The notes under the pieces are model-generated. The model ran no database searches, had not been told where the DNA came from, and saw only the letters and a list, made by a program, of their open reading frames with translations. The position numbers were made by a program, and so were the translations under genes. A stretch of DNA of 64,000 bases, taken from Idiomarina aquatica (GTDB taxonomy: Bacteria; Pseudomonadota; Gammaproteobacteria; Enterobacterales; Alteromonadaceae). The stretch is taken from the NCBI RefSeq assembly GCF_003987185.1, contig NZ_PIPS01000001.1, positions 372,001 to 436,000 of the forward strand, given 5' to 3'. Shown piece after piece: positions 19,414 through 27,845 of this stretch; positions within the stretch are counted from its first letter, which is position 1, and every line of letters starts with the position of its first letter.

Positions 19414-19434
19414 AAAAAAAGGGCGCAAGCGCCC
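19414..19434 (-). terminator. Promoter-proximal terminator just before rimP
   Basis: GGGCGC (19421-19426) and GCGCCC (19429-19434) form a short GC-rich hairpin; plus-strand A7 at 19414-19420 gives a U7 run in the minus-strand RNA. It ends 16 bases before the rimP start, so all tRNA-fMet-initiated transcripts must pass it to reach rimP. Confidence 0.78.
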
Positions 19435-19473
19435 AGTGTTCTGGCTATCCGGAGATAGCTAAGGCCACATAGC

Positions 19474-19503
19474 AAAAAGCCCCGAGCTGCTGCGGGGCTT
19501 TTT
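19474..19503 (-). terminator. First terminator downstream of tRNA-fMet
   Basis: AAAAAGCCCCG (19474-19484) and CGGGGCTTTTT (19493-19503) form an 11-bp stem with an 8-base loop. It can act in both directions. In the minus-strand transcript it follows tRNA-fMet by about 110 bases, and a second hairpin (19414-19434) follows it. Confidence 0.82.
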
Positions 19504-19614
19504 AAACACTGGACCCTTTGTCAGTTATTTTAACAAAAGCGGAGCCACCTTTCTAATCCTGGCTCTTATCGGCTGGGCACTTAACCGCAGCGATACGCAC
19601 TTCTTTGTTAAAAT

Positions 19615-19691
<77 letters not shown>

Positions 19692-19708
19692 TCCGAAACT
19701 TGCTACAT

Positions 19709-19736
19709 ATTATAGGGATTTTCTTATTTATTTCAA
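19709..19736 (-). promoter_or_regulatory. Strong sigma-70 promoter for tRNA-fMet and the rimP-nusA-infB operon
   Basis: Minus strand: -35 TTGAAA (plus 19731-19736), 16-base spacer, perfect -10 TATAAT (plus 19709-19714). Predicted start is about 10 bases before the tRNA 5' end. A small inverted repeat AAGTGCT/AGCACTT (19735-19750) sits immediately upstream and may end tRNA-Leu transcripts. Confidence 0.75.
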
Positions 19737-19754
19737 GTGCTAAAGCACTTAATT

Positions 19755-19839
19755 TGGTGCGGATGGCGGGACTTGAACCCGCACGCCCGAAAGCACTACC
19801 CCCTCAAGATAGCGTGTCTACCAATTCCACCACATCCGC
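19755..19839 (-). tRNA. leuU: tRNA-Leu (GAG)
   Basis: 85-base class II tRNA with encoded CCA (plus 19755-19757), a long variable arm, anticodon stem CTATC/GGTAG and anticodon GAG. It lies 15 bases after secG, the same secG-leuU arrangement as in E. coli, and is probably processed from the secG transcript. Confidence 0.95.
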
Positions 19840-19854
19840 GTAAACTGTTGCCGA

Positions 19855-20190
19855 TTAATTGGTCGGCGGTACGTCTGAACCAGAGTCTTTTTCGGTTGGC
19901 GTTTGAGCCTGCTCTTCCATCGGTACTGACAAGTCAGAGAAGTCTTCACCCGCATCTGAACTGTCGGTCGATAAATTACCCAACACCAGACTCAGAATAA
20001 AAAAGACAACCGCCAGAGCTGCCGTCGTACGAGTTAAAAAGTTACCCGAACCGGACGAACCAAATACCGTATTGGAAGCGCCTGAACCAAACGATGCACC
20101 CATGTCAGCACCTTTGCCTTGCTGGATCATAATGAAACCAATCAGGACAATGGCAACCACCAAAAAGGCGACTAATAACACTTCATACAT
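19855..20190 (-). CDS. secG: SecG, protein-export membrane subunit
   Basis: Protein of 111 residues with two membrane helices: residues about 1-24 (MYEVLLVAFLVVAIVLIGFI) and about 52-72 (ALAVVFFILSLVLGN). They flank the conserved QQGKGADMGASFGSGASNT loop. It is the non-essential third subunit of the SecYEG channel and improves SecA-driven translocation. The C-terminal tail is acidic and hydrophilic. It lies 6 bases after tpiA and is followed by tRNA-Leu. Confidence 0.96.
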   Translation of the reverse strand: MYEVLLVAFLVVAIVLIGFIMIQQGKGADMGASFGSGASNTVFGSSGSGNFLTRTTAALAVVFFILSLVLGNLSTDSSDAGEDFSDLSVPMEEQAQTPTEKDSGSDVPPTN

Positions 20191-20196
20191 AATAAC

Positions 20197-20955
20197 TTAC
20201 CCTCGTGCTGCTTGAACGATGGCGACAAACTGGTCTTCTTTCAGACTCGCGCCTCCGATCAAACCACCATCGATATGTTGTTGCGCAAATAATTCGGCGG
20301 CATTATCCGCTTTTACAGACCCGCCGTAAAGTATTTCTATCTTTTCACCGACCGCGGCAAATCGCTCGGTCAGCCACGCACGAATCTGTGCATGAATTTG
20401 TTCTGCCTGCGCGGGAGTTGCCGTTTCACCGGTACCAATGGCCCAAATCGGCTCATAAGCCACCACCAGCTTGGTCGCCTGCTCAGCGCTCAGTTGCTCG
20501 CAGGCAGCCTGCAGTTGCTGTTCAACAACGTGCCAGGTCTTGTCATCGTCGCGTTGCTGTTTGTCTTCGCCAACACACAACACGGCTTGCAAACCCGCGG
20601 CGGTTGCCGCTGCTGTCTTCGCCGCGACAACGTCATTACTGTCGCCGTACATGGCACGACGTTCAGAATGACCGATAATCACATACTCCACACCCAGTTC
20701 TTTCAGCATCTCAATCGACACTTCGCCGGTGTGCGCGCCATTTTCGTTGGCGTTTACATTTTGCGCGCCAACCGCGATGTTATCGTAGTAGCAATGACGC
20801 GTCAGTTCGCCTAACAGCGTAAACGGAGGGCAAACAACCACTTTAACCGAATCAGTCGGCTGCTGCGCAGAGCGCAATGCATCGGTCATTGAGCGTGTCA
20901 ATGCCGCGTTACCGTTCATCTTCCAGTTTCCAATCACTAAGGATGCGTTGGCCAT
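20197..20955 (-). CDS. tpiA: Triosephosphate isomerase
   Basis: Glycolytic (beta/alpha)8 enzyme of 252 residues interconverting dihydroxyacetone phosphate and glyceraldehyde-3-phosphate. Active-site residues are visible: lysine in GNWKMNG, histidine in IIGHSERR and the catalytic glutamate in VAYEPIWAIGTG; the phosphate-gripping loop is GGSVK. I chose the ATG at 20955 (MANASLVIGNWKMNG) because AGGGAG precedes it; an upstream extension to 21030 has no counterpart in relatives. It sits between glmM and secG, a conserved gammaproteobacterial order. Confidence 0.97.
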   Translation of the reverse strand: MANASLVIGNWKMNGNAALTRSMTDALRSAQQPTDSVKVVVCPPFTLLGELTRHCYYDNIAVGAQNVNANENGAHTGEVSIEMLKELGVEYVIIGHSERRAMYGDSNDVVAAKTAAATAAGLQAVLCVGEDKQQRDDDKTWHVVEQQLQAACEQLSAEQATKLVVAYEPIWAIGTGETATPAQAEQIHAQIRAWLTERFAAVGEKIEILYGGSVKADNAAELFAQQHIDGGLIGGASLKEDQFVAIVQAARG

Positions 20956-21042
20956 TAAAACTCCCTTCGTTAGAGCGGCGGGAATAGTAGCCGAAGCCGC
21001 GTGAAGATACAAGCGGCATTTCGGCTGCAACCGCTCAAGTGT

Positions 21043-22383
21043 TTAATTTGTAGCCGCTTCCACTTCGTTCGCAATTTGCTGCGCAAACGTCCGCACGGTT
21101 TTCTCATCTTCTCCTTCGACCATGACCCGGATCAGAGGTTCAGTACCCGACTTACGCAACAACACCCGGCCTTTACCGGCCAGCGCGGTTTCGACTTCAT
21201 TGACGACGGCCTGTACGGTGTCAGATTCCAGCGGCTGCTCACCAGCGTTAAAGCGCACATTAATCAGCACCTGCGGCAGCTTTTTAAAATCACGGCTCAG
21301 CTCATGTAACGATTTGCCTTCAAACTGCATCGCCGCCAGCACCTGTAAGCCGGCAATAATGCCATCACCGGTGGTGTGATATTGACGATTAATGACATGA
21401 CCGGAATTTTCGCCACCCAAATACCAATCGCGTTTGACCAGTTCTTCAATCACATAACGGTCGCCCACTTTGGCACGAACAAACGGAATGTTCCGCCGCT
21501 CGCACTCTTTTTCCAACGCAAAGTTCGTCATCAGAGTGCCAACTACGCCGCCTTGCAGTTGCCCCTGCTGCTGCGCCGTCACCGCCAGAATATAAAGAAT
21601 CTCATCACCGTCGATAACACGTCCTTTGTCCGTCACCATCATGATGCGATCACCGTCACCATCGAGTGCCAGACCGACATTCGCTTTGTTATCCAATACC
21701 GCCTGTTGAAGCGCGTCCAACGACGTCGCGCCACAGTCTTTATTGATGTTCATGCCATCGGGTTTGGTGCCAATCTCGGTAACCTGTGCGCCCAGTTCAC
21801 GCAACACGTTTGGCGCAATGTGATAGGTCGCACCATGAGCACAATCCACCACAATGTGTAACCCTTGTAACGACAACTCAGACGGGAACACACTCTTACA
21901 GAATTCAATGTAACGACCCGCCGCATCGGCAATCCGGTTTGCACGACCTAAATGCTCCGAACTGACACATTCCATCGGCTGATCCAATAATCGTTCGATT
22001 TCCAGCTCAGTCGCATCCGGCAGTTTGTGCCCGTTATCGGCAAAGAATTTAATGCCATTGTCGTAATAAGGGTTGTGCGATGCACTGATAACAATACCGG
22101 CAGCAGCACGGAACGTACGGGTTAAATAGGCAATACCCGGCGTCGGCATCGGCCCGAGAAAGTCAACATTGACCCCGGCCGCCGCAAGTCCCGCCTCCAG
22201 CGCCGACTCAAGCATGTAACCACTGACACGGGTATCCTTACCAACCAATACCTTGCGTGTACCCTTTGCCGCCAACACTCGCCCGGCTGCCCAGCCGAGT
22301 TTTACCGCAAATTCCGGGGTAATTGGAAATTCTCCAACGCGTCCGCGCACACCGTCGGTGCCAAAATACTTCCGTTCGCTCAC
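21043..22383 (-). CDS. glmM: GlmM, phosphoglucosamine mutase
   Basis: Protein of 446 residues that converts glucosamine-6-phosphate to glucosamine-1-phosphate for UDP-GlcNAc, peptidoglycan and LPS synthesis. The phosphoserine loop is ISASHNP with S102, the same number as in E. coli. The metal-binding loop is LDGDGDR, the sugar-binding loop GGENSGH, and the phosphate loop near the C-terminus [12 protein letters not shown]. Its ATG overlaps the folP stop by 4 bases (folP-glmM pair). Confidence 0.97.
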   Translation of the reverse strand: MSERKYFGTDGVRGRVGEFPITPEFAVKLGWAAGRVLAAKGTRKVLVGKDTRVSGYMLESALEAGLAAAGVNVDFLGPMPTPGIAYLTRTFRAAAGIVISASHNPYYDNGIKFFADNGHKLPDATELEIERLLDQPMECVSSEHLGRANRIADAAGRYIEFCKSVFPSELSLQGLHIVVDCAHGATYHIAPNVLRELGAQVTEIGTKPDGMNINKDCGATSLDALQQAVLDNKANVGLALDGDGDRIMMVTDKGRVIDGDEILYILAVTAQQQGQLQGGVVGTLMTNFALEKECERRNIPFVRAKVGDRYVIEELVKRDWYLGGENSGHVINRQYHTTGDGIIAGLQVLAAMQFEGKSLHELSRDFKKLPQVLINVRFNAGEQPLESDTVQAVVNEVETALAGKGRVLLRKSGTEPLIRVMVEGEDEKTVRTFAQQIANEVEAATN

Positions 22384-23195
22384 AAATAGTCTCCCTCGAG
22401 TGTGGCTGCCACGACTTTCATCGCATCAACCGTTTCCTTAACATCGTGAACACGGATTATACGTGCTCCTTTGAGGGCTGCAATAGTTGCCGCCGCGATA
22501 CTCCCCGCTAAGCGCTCATCAACCGCCCGTCCGGTCACATGGCCAATCATCGACTTACGCGACATACCAATCAGTAGCGGCAGTTGCAGTTCGTGAAACG
22601 CCTGCAAACGTTGCAACATTTGATAGTTATGGCGCATCGATTTACCAAACCCAAAACCAGGGTCCAGCCACAGCCGCTGACGCTCAATGCCCGCTTCCTC
22701 ACAGGCCGCAATCCGCCGTTGCAAAAACGCCTTCACGTCACAGACCACGTCATCGTAACGCGGCTCATGCTGCATCGTGCGCGGTTCGCCCTGCATGTGC
22801 ATTAAGCACAGCTCAACCTCACTATCCGCAACCGCCTGCAAAGCCCCCGGCTGCTGCAACGCACAAACGTCATTGATCATGTCCGCACCCACCGCAATGC
22901 TCTCGCGCATCACCGCCGCTTTGGTGGTATCAACGGAAACAAAGGCATCAAAACGTTGCTTAATCGCCTCCACCACCGGAATCACCCGCGCCAGCTCTTC
23001 CTCCGTTGCCACTGCCTCAGCCCCCGGCCGCGTCGATTCACCGCCAACATCCAGAATGTCCGCGCCCTCATCCAGCAACCGCGCCGCATGATCGACCGCC
23101 TTAGCCACCGTATGATGACGCCCGCCATCACTGAATGAATCCGGCGTCACATTCAAAATTCCCATCACCCTCAAATGTTTAGTTTGTTTGCTCAT
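22380..23195 (-). CDS. folP: Dihydropteroate synthase
   Basis: TIM-barrel enzyme of 271 residues joining p-aminobenzoate to hydroxymethyl-dihydropterin diphosphate in folate synthesis; the sulfonamide target. Signatures are [16 protein letters not shown] at the N-terminus, [11 protein letters not shown], and the loop GFGFGKS with a following H-N that contacts the pterin. MSRK in GMSRKSMIG matches the conserved phosphate-site segment. In this organism the usual ftsH-folP gap is enlarged by two cruciform repeats. Confidence 0.96.
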   Translation of the reverse strand: MSKQTKHLRVMGILNVTPDSFSDGGRHHTVAKAVDHAARLLDEGADILDVGGESTRPGAEAVATEEELARVIPVVEAIKQRFDAFVSVDTTKAAVMRESIAVGADMINDVCALQQPGALQAVADSEVELCLMHMQGEPRTMQHEPRYDDVVCDVKAFLQRRIAACEEAGIERQRLWLDPGFGFGKSMRHNYQMLQRLQAFHELQLPLLIGMSRKSMIGHVTGRAVDERLAGSIAAATIAALKGARIIRVHDVKETVDAMKVVAATLEGDYL

Positions 23196-23224
23196 CGAAG
23201 CTTCCTTATCGTTCTCAGGCTTGC

Positions 23225-23386
23225 GGTTGGTCGGGTAAGCAGCGGGCTGTTAGTGTTGGTCGCGGCGCCATTCAGGGGGACGCTGCAAGTACGTCCATGT
23301 ACGCTTGTTTCCGGCCATCCATGGCCTCCAACACCCCCTGAATGGCGCCGCAACCAACACCGCGCCCGCTACTCACCCGACCAACC
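23225..23386. repeat. Cruciform element A (about 160 bp) between folP and ftsH
   Basis: A 55-base left arm (23225-23279) pairs with a 53-base right arm (23334-23386) with few mismatches. The innermost 18 bases, GCGGCGCCATTCAGGGGG, match perfectly. The 54-base interior holds two further hairpins: GTAC-GTCCAT-GTAC (23289-23302) and the perfect palindrome GGCCAT-CC-ATGGCC (23313-23326). Read on the minus strand, the interior order is CCATGGATGG hairpin, then GGACGTACTTGCAGCGTCC. That is the same order as in element B at 23416-23596, so A and B are related and lie in opposite orientation. No credible gene lies in it. Confidence 0.85.
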
Positions 23387-23415
23387 GTAGACTAACTATC
23401 CGTTACCGCCGTATT

Positions 23416-23596
23416 GACCCCGGGGGAGGAGCGGCAGGAATATGGCAATAAGGTAATTGACCCACCCCCTAAGACAAGGGTGTCTGGCGCCATGGATGGC
23501 GCCAGTCAAGCCCTACAGGGACGTACTTGTGGGCGTCCCTTGGCTTAGGGGTGGGTCAATTGCCTGCCATAATCCTGCCACTCCTTCCCCCGGGTC
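23416..23596. repeat. Cruciform element B (about 180 bp) between folP and ftsH
   Basis: Left arm 23416-23473 pairs imperfectly with right arm 23544-23596; both share GACCC(C)GGGGG, GGCAGGA, TATGGCA and AATTGACCCACCCC blocks. Pairing can continue inward (CTAAGACAAGGG with CCCTTGGCTTAG). Two inner hairpins follow: CTGGCGCCAT-GG-ATGGCGCCAG (23484-23505, a perfect 10-bp stem) and AGGGACG-TACTTGTGGG-CGTCCCT (23517-23540). The layout is a multi-branched structure like element A (23225-23386), but with unrelated outer stem sequence. I see no open frame with a ribosome-binding site here. The 465-base gap 23196-23660 is accounted for by A, B and the ftsH terminator. Confidence 0.85.
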
Positions 23597-23620
23597 GTCA
23601 GCCAAAAGTCCTCAACCACA

Positions 23621-23645
23621 AAAAACCCGCCAGCGGCGGGTTTTT
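23621..23645 (-). terminator. Intrinsic terminator after ftsH
   Basis: AAAAACCCGCC (23621-23631) and GGCGGGTTTTT (23635-23645) form a perfect 11-bp stem with a 3-base loop; T-runs on both strands make it potentially bidirectional. It lies 15 bases after the ftsH stop. Confidence 0.88.
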
Positions 23646-23660
23646 ATTAACGATACCAGT

Positions 23661-25607
23661 TTATGACGTTGCGTCGCCTGGCTTTTCAACATTGATGGGG
23701 CGCTCCGGGCGCTCTTCGGTGTTGTCAGCCTTGGCGGAGCCGCCGCCGGTGTCGCCACCGTCATCGCGTGAGTCGTCCCAGCCTTTTGGTGGGCGAACGT
23801 CGCGACGGTTCATCAGGTCGTCGATCTGATCGGCGTCGATGGTTTCGTACTTCATTAAGGCGTCTTTCATGGCGTGTAAGATATCCATGTTTTCTTCCAG
23901 GATCTTCTTCGCCCGTTGATAGTTCGTATCAATAACAGCCTTAACTTCTTCATCAATCGCACGTGCAGTATCGTCTGACATGTGCTTGTGCTGAGTGACT
24001 GAACGGCCGAGGAACACTTCATTTTCGTCCTCTGCGTACAATAACGGCCCCATTTTCTCCGACAGACCCCATTGCGTCACCATCTTACGGGCGATTTCTG
24101 TCGCACGTTCGATGTCGTTGGAAGCGCCGGTGGTGACTTTATCAGCACCGTAAATCAATTGCTCCGCCAAACGGCCACCAAACAGACTGGAGATCATGCT
24201 TTCCAGATGTTGCTTGGTGTGGCTGACACGATCTTGTTCCGGCAGGTACATGGTAACACCCAGAGCCCGACCACGCGGAATGATCGACACCTTGTAGACC
24301 GGATCGTGTTCCGGCACCAGACGGCCAACAATGGCGTGACCGGCTTCGTGATAGGCTGTCATCGCCTTTTCATCATCGGTCATAACCATTGAGCGACGTT
24401 CTGCGCCCATCATGATCTTGTCTTTCGCTTTGTCGAATTCTTCCATGCTAACCACACGTTTGTTGCCACGAGCAGCAAACAGGGCAGCCTCATTCACCAG
24501 GTTGGCAAGGTCGGCACCGGAGAAGCCCGGGGTACCCCGTGCAATCAGTTCCGGCTTAACGTCGTCACCCAGCGGCACTTTACGCATGTGCACTTTCAGG
24601 ATCTGCTCACGTCCACGCACGTCTGGTAAACCAACCACCACCTGGCGGTCAAAACGACCGGGACGCAGTAACGCAGGGTCGAGAACGTCAGGACGGTTCG
24701 TCGCGGCAATCACGATAATACCTTCGTTACCTTCAAAGCCGTCCATTTCGACCAGCATTTGGTTCAGGGTTTGTTCACGTTCATCGTGCCCACCCCCAAG
24801 ACCGGCACCACGTTGGCGACCGACCGCGTCGATCTCATCGATGAAGATGATGCACGGCGCTGATTTTTTCGCCTGTTCGAACATGTCGCGCACACGAGAT
24901 GCACCGACACCGACGAACATTTCGACGAAGTCCGAACCTGAGATGCTGAAGAAAGGCACCTTGGCTTCACCGGAAATGGCTTTCGCCAATAAGGTTTTAC
25001 CCGTACCCGGAGGGCCTACCATCAGCACGCCTTTCGGAATCTTACCGCCTAAACGCTGGAACTTGGACGGATCTTTCAGATAGTCGACCAGTTCCACCAC
25101 TTCTTCTTTTGCTTCGTCACAGCCAGCAACGTCTTTGAACGTCGTTTTCATTTGCTCTTCGTTCATCAACCGCGCTTTGCTCTTACCGAACGACATGGCA
25201 CCACGGCCGCCACCGCCTTGCATTTGACGCATGAAGAAAATCCATACACCAATCAACAGCAGCATCGGGAACCACGAAATAAAGATAGAGGTCAGGATAC
25301 TCGGCTCTTCCGGCGGAGTACCTTGCGTTTGCACGTTATTCGCCAGCAAATCGTCCAGAATTTTCGGATCGTATTGTGTTGGAACCACGGTTTTAAATGT
25401 CTGACCATTATTGGTCATACCCGTAATGGTGCGCCCATCTTCGCCAAAGTCTGCACGGCGGATATTTCCGTCATTCACTTGGCTGACAAATTCACTGTAA
25501 GCCATTTGTGAACCGGAGGTTTCACCCGGACTGAAGCTCTGAAAAACGCTCATCAACACAACGGCTATTACCAGCCACAAGATGAGATTTTTTGCCATAT
25601 CGCTCAA
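23661..25607 (-). CDS. ftsH: FtsH, membrane-anchored ATP-dependent zinc metalloprotease
   Basis: AAA+ protease of 648 residues (E. coli 644/647). Two N-terminal membrane helices (about 5-23 and 100-122) flank a periplasmic domain. The AAA module has Walker A GPPGTGKT, Walker [12 protein letters not shown] and the second region of homology [19 protein letters not shown]. The zinc site is HEAGH in [11 protein letters not shown]. It degrades sigma-32, LpxC and unassembled membrane proteins. It lies 51 bases downstream of rlmE, with a heat-shock promoter ahead of the pair. The acidic/Gly-rich tail ends before a clear terminator. Confidence 0.98.
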   Translation of the reverse strand: MSDMAKNLILWLVIAVVLMSVFQSFSPGETSGSQMAYSEFVSQVNDGNIRRADFGEDGRTITGMTNNGQTFKTVVPTQYDPKILDDLLANNVQTQGTPPEEPSILTSIFISWFPMLLLIGVWIFFMRQMQGGGGRGAMSFGKSKARLMNEEQMKTTFKDVAGCDEAKEEVVELVDYLKDPSKFQRLGGKIPKGVLMVGPPGTGKTLLAKAISGEAKVPFFSISGSDFVEMFVGVGASRVRDMFEQAKKSAPCIIFIDEIDAVGRQRGAGLGGGHDEREQTLNQMLVEMDGFEGNEGIIVIAATNRPDVLDPALLRPGRFDRQVVVGLPDVRGREQILKVHMRKVPLGDDVKPELIARGTPGFSGADLANLVNEAALFAARGNKRVVSMEEFDKAKDKIMMGAERRSMVMTDDEKAMTAYHEAGHAIVGRLVPEHDPVYKVSIIPRGRALGVTMYLPEQDRVSHTKQHLESMISSLFGGRLAEQLIYGADKVTTGASNDIERATEIARKMVTQWGLSEKMGPLLYAEDENEVFLGRSVTQHKHMSDDTARAIDEEVKAVIDTNYQRAKKILEENMDILHAMKDALMKYETIDADQIDDLMNRRDVRPPKGWDDSRDDGGDTGGGSAKADNTEERPERPINVEKPGDATS

Positions 25608-25658
25608 AGCCTATTACCTCTAGTGTAAATTGAAATCTTTATACCTTTTGACAGGGTA

Positions 25659-26285
25659 CTATAGTTTGTAATCCGTCGCTACCAGATACACCTCACGGGA
25701 GCGTGCACGGGATGACTCGGGCTTGCGTGTTTTTACTGTTTTAAAGGCGGCACGAACATCTTTTAAGAACTCCTCAAATCCTTGTCCCTGAAATACTTTG
25801 ACCGCAAAAGAGCCGCCGGGTTTCAAAACCTGATGACACATATCCAACGCCAACTCCACTAAATACATGGCGCGTGGCTGATCGACATTGTCGTTACCAC
25901 TCATATTAGGTGCCATATCCGACAATACTACATCTACGTTTTTACCGTCGATTCGGGTCAGTAGTGCCTGCAAAACCGCTTCATCGCGAAAGTCGCCCTG
26001 CAAGAAATCGACGCCGGCGATTGGGTCCATCGGTAAAATATCACAGGCGATAATTTGACCATCACCATTAAAATAATCGGCCACGTACTGTGACCAGCCG
26101 CCCGGTGCGGCGCCCAGGTCAACCACCGTCTGACCTTTCTTTATCAAGCGGTCGCGTTGTTGAATTTCTTCAAGTTTAAAGACGGCACGCGAACGCAGAC
26201 CTTTCTTCTGCGCTTTTTGCACGAAGTGATCATTGAAGTGTTCGTCAAGCCAGCGGCGACTGCTGGAGCTGCGTTTTTTTGCCAT
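25659..26285 (-). CDS. rlmE: RlmE (FtsJ/RrmJ), 23S rRNA 2'-O-methyltransferase U2552
   Basis: Protein of 208 residues from the ATG at 26285 ([17 protein letters not shown]). A 20-codon upstream extension is open but not family-like. SAM-binding motif I is [15 protein letters not shown]; the K-D-K-E catalytic residues fall in [34 protein letters not shown] and [10 protein letters not shown]. It methylates U2552 in the 23S A-loop and is a heat-shock protein in E. coli; here too a sigma-32-type promoter lies upstream. Divergent from yhbY. Confidence 0.96.
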   Translation of the reverse strand: MAKKRSSSSRRWLDEHFNDHFVQKAQKKGLRSRAVFKLEEIQQRDRLIKKGQTVVDLGAAPGGWSQYVADYFNGDGQIIACDILPMDPIAGVDFLQGDFRDEAVLQALLTRIDGKNVDVVLSDMAPNMSGNDNVDQPRAMYLVELALDMCHQVLKPGGSFAVKVFQGQGFEEFLKDVRAAFKTVKTRKPESSRARSREVYLVATDYKL

Positions 26286-26324
26286 ACAACTGGATATCCT
26301 TTGTTTTTCTGGCCTGCTAACGGT

Positions 26325-26353
26325 AGATGGCGTTACAATAGGCAAAATTCAAG
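26325..26353 (-). promoter_or_regulatory. Heat-shock (sigma-32) promoter of rlmE-ftsH
   Basis: Minus strand: -35 CTTGAAT (plus 26347-26353), 14-base spacer, -10 CGCCATCT (plus 26325-26332). The consensus is CTTGAAA-N13/14-CCCCATNT, so 13 of 15 defined or near-defined bases agree. It is placed 40 bases before the rlmE start. Confidence 0.75.
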
Positions 26354-26374
26354 TCAAAAGAACGGTATTATCTA

Positions 26375-26671
26375 ATGTCATTAAGCAATAAGCAAAAACA
26401 GTTCCTAAAAAGTAAAGCACATCCGTTAAAACCGGTGGTGTTACTCGGTGCTAACGGATTAACCGAAGGCGTACTGGCTGAAATCGATCAGGCATTGAAC
26501 GATCATGAGTTAATTAAAGTGAAAGTGCCAGAAGAAGAGCGTGAATTGCGCCAGCAAATCATCGCAACGATTGTTGCTGAGTCCGGCGCAGAGCAAGTTC
26601 AGGTTATTGGTAAAACGCTGGTGTTGTACCGCGCGGCAGAAGAACCCAAAATCCATCTGCCGAAAGCATAA
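26375..26671 (+). CDS. yhbY: YhbY-type CRM-domain RNA-binding protein
   Basis: Protein of 98 residues made of one CRM domain. KQKQFLKSKAHPLKPVV and the conserved GANGLTEGVLAEIDQAL (GxxG loop) identify it; the end reads TLVLYRAAEEP. E. coli YhbY associates with pre-50S particles. It is transcribed divergently from rlmE and ends 8 bases from the convergent CI-like gene. The neighbourhood (greA, rlmE, ftsH) is the usual one for yhbY. Confidence 0.95.
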   Translation: MSLSNKQKQFLKSKAHPLKPVVLLGANGLTEGVLAEIDQALNDHELIKVKVPEEERELRQQIIATIVAESGAEQVQVIGKTLVLYRAAEEPKIHLPKA

Positions 26672-26679
26672 CTCCGAGT

Positions 26680-27201
26680 TTAGCCAACTGACAATGGCAG
26701 CGGCGCGGGTACAGGCTCGATCGCCGTTGCTCTTGCAATAAACGACAACGAGCTGTCCAGGCTCATCCATCCTTCGTAGGAATGCAGATACGCGCTCAAT
26801 AATTCCGTGCGGTTGTGTTCAATGTTCTTTAACCGATTGCGTTTAAGCAACGGTTCAATTTTCTGCATCGCTTTAGTATAACGGCGATACTCAATTTGCT
26901 GCTCAATCACCTGCGCTGGCCTGTCGCTTAAACTCAATAATGGCTTCGGGTAAAACAGCTTAACGCCGGGAGCGAACAACCAATCAACGGAATAACCCAC
27001 CTGCAACAGTTTTGGCACGATCAGGCTGTACGGGATAATCCGTCGATGTTTCCAGTTTTTATAGTGCGAGTAATCTACGCCTAACCAGGCCACTACCTCT
27101 TTGATGGTCGATGCATTGATCACTTGCTTTAATCGGTGCATGCAGTCTGTCACCGTCAGATTTTCGGCAAGCGCGTTGTAAGGATAAAATGCCGTTTCCA
27201 T
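26680..27201 (-). CDS. CI-repressor-like helix-turn-helix protein
   Basis: Protein of 173 residues from the ATG at 27201, which has AAAGGAG 8 bases upstream. A start six codons earlier would include that ribosome-binding site in the coding region and is less likely. Residues about 15-85 resemble the phage CI-type helix-turn-helix domain: INASTIKEVVAWLGVDYSHY, KNWKHRRIIPYSLI and VGYSVDWLFAPG (the terminal DWL is typical). The C-terminal half is helical, Arg/Lys-rich (RRYTKAMQKIEPLLKRNRLK), and I recognise no peptidase/dimerisation domain. It has its own promoter and is wedged between yhbY and greA. DNA targets are unknown. There are no phage genes nearby, so it is more likely a resident regulator than a prophage relic. 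Confidence 0.8.
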   Translation of the reverse strand: METAFYPYNALAENLTVTDCMHRLKQVINASTIKEVVAWLGVDYSHYKNWKHRRIIPYSLIVPKLLQVGYSVDWLFAPGVKLFYPKPLLSLSDRPAQVIEQQIEYRRYTKAMQKIEPLLKRNRLKNIEHNRTELLSAYLHSYEGWMSLDSSLSFIARATAIEPVPAPLPLSVG

Positions 27202-27256
27202 AAATGGACTCCTTTCCATACCTCATTTAGGGCGAATAAAACGAAAAACGGGATTA

Positions 27257-27285
27257 GTTATACAAAAAACATTTTTAGGAAACAA
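27257..27285 (-). promoter_or_regulatory. Sigma-70 promoter of the CI-like gene
   Basis: Minus strand: -35 TTGTTT (plus 27280-27285), 17-base spacer, -10 TATAAC (plus 27257-27262). Predicted leader is about 50 bases. Confidence 0.6.
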
Positions 27286-27315
27286 TGCGCAAAAATCTGA
27301 TTTTGCTGTAAACAT

Positions 27316-27345
27316 AAAAAAACCAGCGCAGAAGCGCTGGTTTTT
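27316..27345 (-). terminator. Intrinsic terminator after greA
   Basis: AAAAACCAGCGC (27318-27329) and GCGCTGGTTTTT (27334-27345) form a 12-bp stem with an AGAA loop. A plus-strand A-run at 27315-27322 gives a U-run on the minus strand. It lies 23 bases after the greA stop and ends the carAB-greA unit. Confidence 0.87.
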
Positions 27346-27368
27346 AACTAAATTATTGATAAATATCA

Positions 27369-27845
27369 TTAAATGTATTTAACTTCGACCACTTCGTATT
27401 CAACTTCGCCGTTTGGCGTGGTCACCGTCGCAACATCATCAATCTCTTTACCAATCAGTGCGCGTGCAATCGGTGAATTAACGCTGATCAAGTTAGACTT
27501 GATGTCTGCTTCATCGTCACCAACGATTTTATAGGTCACTTCTTCGTCGGTTTTGGTGTTATAAACCGTGACCGTCGCACCAAAAATCACTTTACCGTTA
27601 TTCGGTACTTTGGTGACATCGATGATCTGAGCATTGGACAGCTTCGATTCAATTTCCTGAATCCGCCCTTCACAAAACCCTTGCTGTTCACGTGCTGCGT
27701 GGTACTCAGCGTTTTCTTTCAAGTCGCCGTGCTCGCGTGCGTCAGCAATCGCCTCAACAATGCGCGGCCGGTCGACCGTTTTCAAGCGCTTGAGTTCATC
27801 ACGCAATAACTGCGCACCGCGTTCCGTCATTGGAATCTGGTTCAT
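27369..27845 (-). CDS. greA: GreA, transcript cleavage factor
   Basis: Protein of 158 residues, standard GreA length. The N-terminal coiled coil carries the acidic tip [20 protein letters not shown], and the C-terminal FKBP-like domain binds RNA polymerase. It rescues backtracked polymerase by stimulating RNA cleavage. Its ATG overlaps the carB stop by 4 bases, so it is co-translated with carbamoyl-phosphate synthetase, a linkage seen in Alteromonadales but not in E. coli. Confidence 0.97.
   Translation of the reverse strand: MNQIPMTERGAQLLRDELKRLKTVDRPRIVEAIADAREHGDLKENAEYHAAREQQGFCEGRIQEIESKLSNAQIIDVTKVPNNGKVIFGATVTVYNTKTDEEVTYKIVGDDEADIKSNLISVNSPIARALIGKEIDDVATVTTPNGEVEYEVVEVKYI

Noticed and set aside
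20956-21042. Terminator or promoter in the glmM-tpiA gap
   Set aside because: Some GC-rich self-complementarity (GCCGC...GCGGC) is present but no stable stem with T-run and no clear -10; left unannotated.
23225-23596. CRISPR-like repeat array
   Set aside because: The repeats are inverted, not regularly spaced direct repeats, there are only two units, and no cas gene is near.
23175-23829. Short plus-strand frames across the folP-ftsH gap
   Set aside because: They run through the arms of the two palindromic elements, lack ribosome-binding sites, and resemble no protein. Some enter the ftsH gene in antisense.
26680-27219. Prophage remnant
   Set aside because: Only a single CI-like domain is seen; no integrase, att-like repeats or structural genes, and both flanks are normal core genes.
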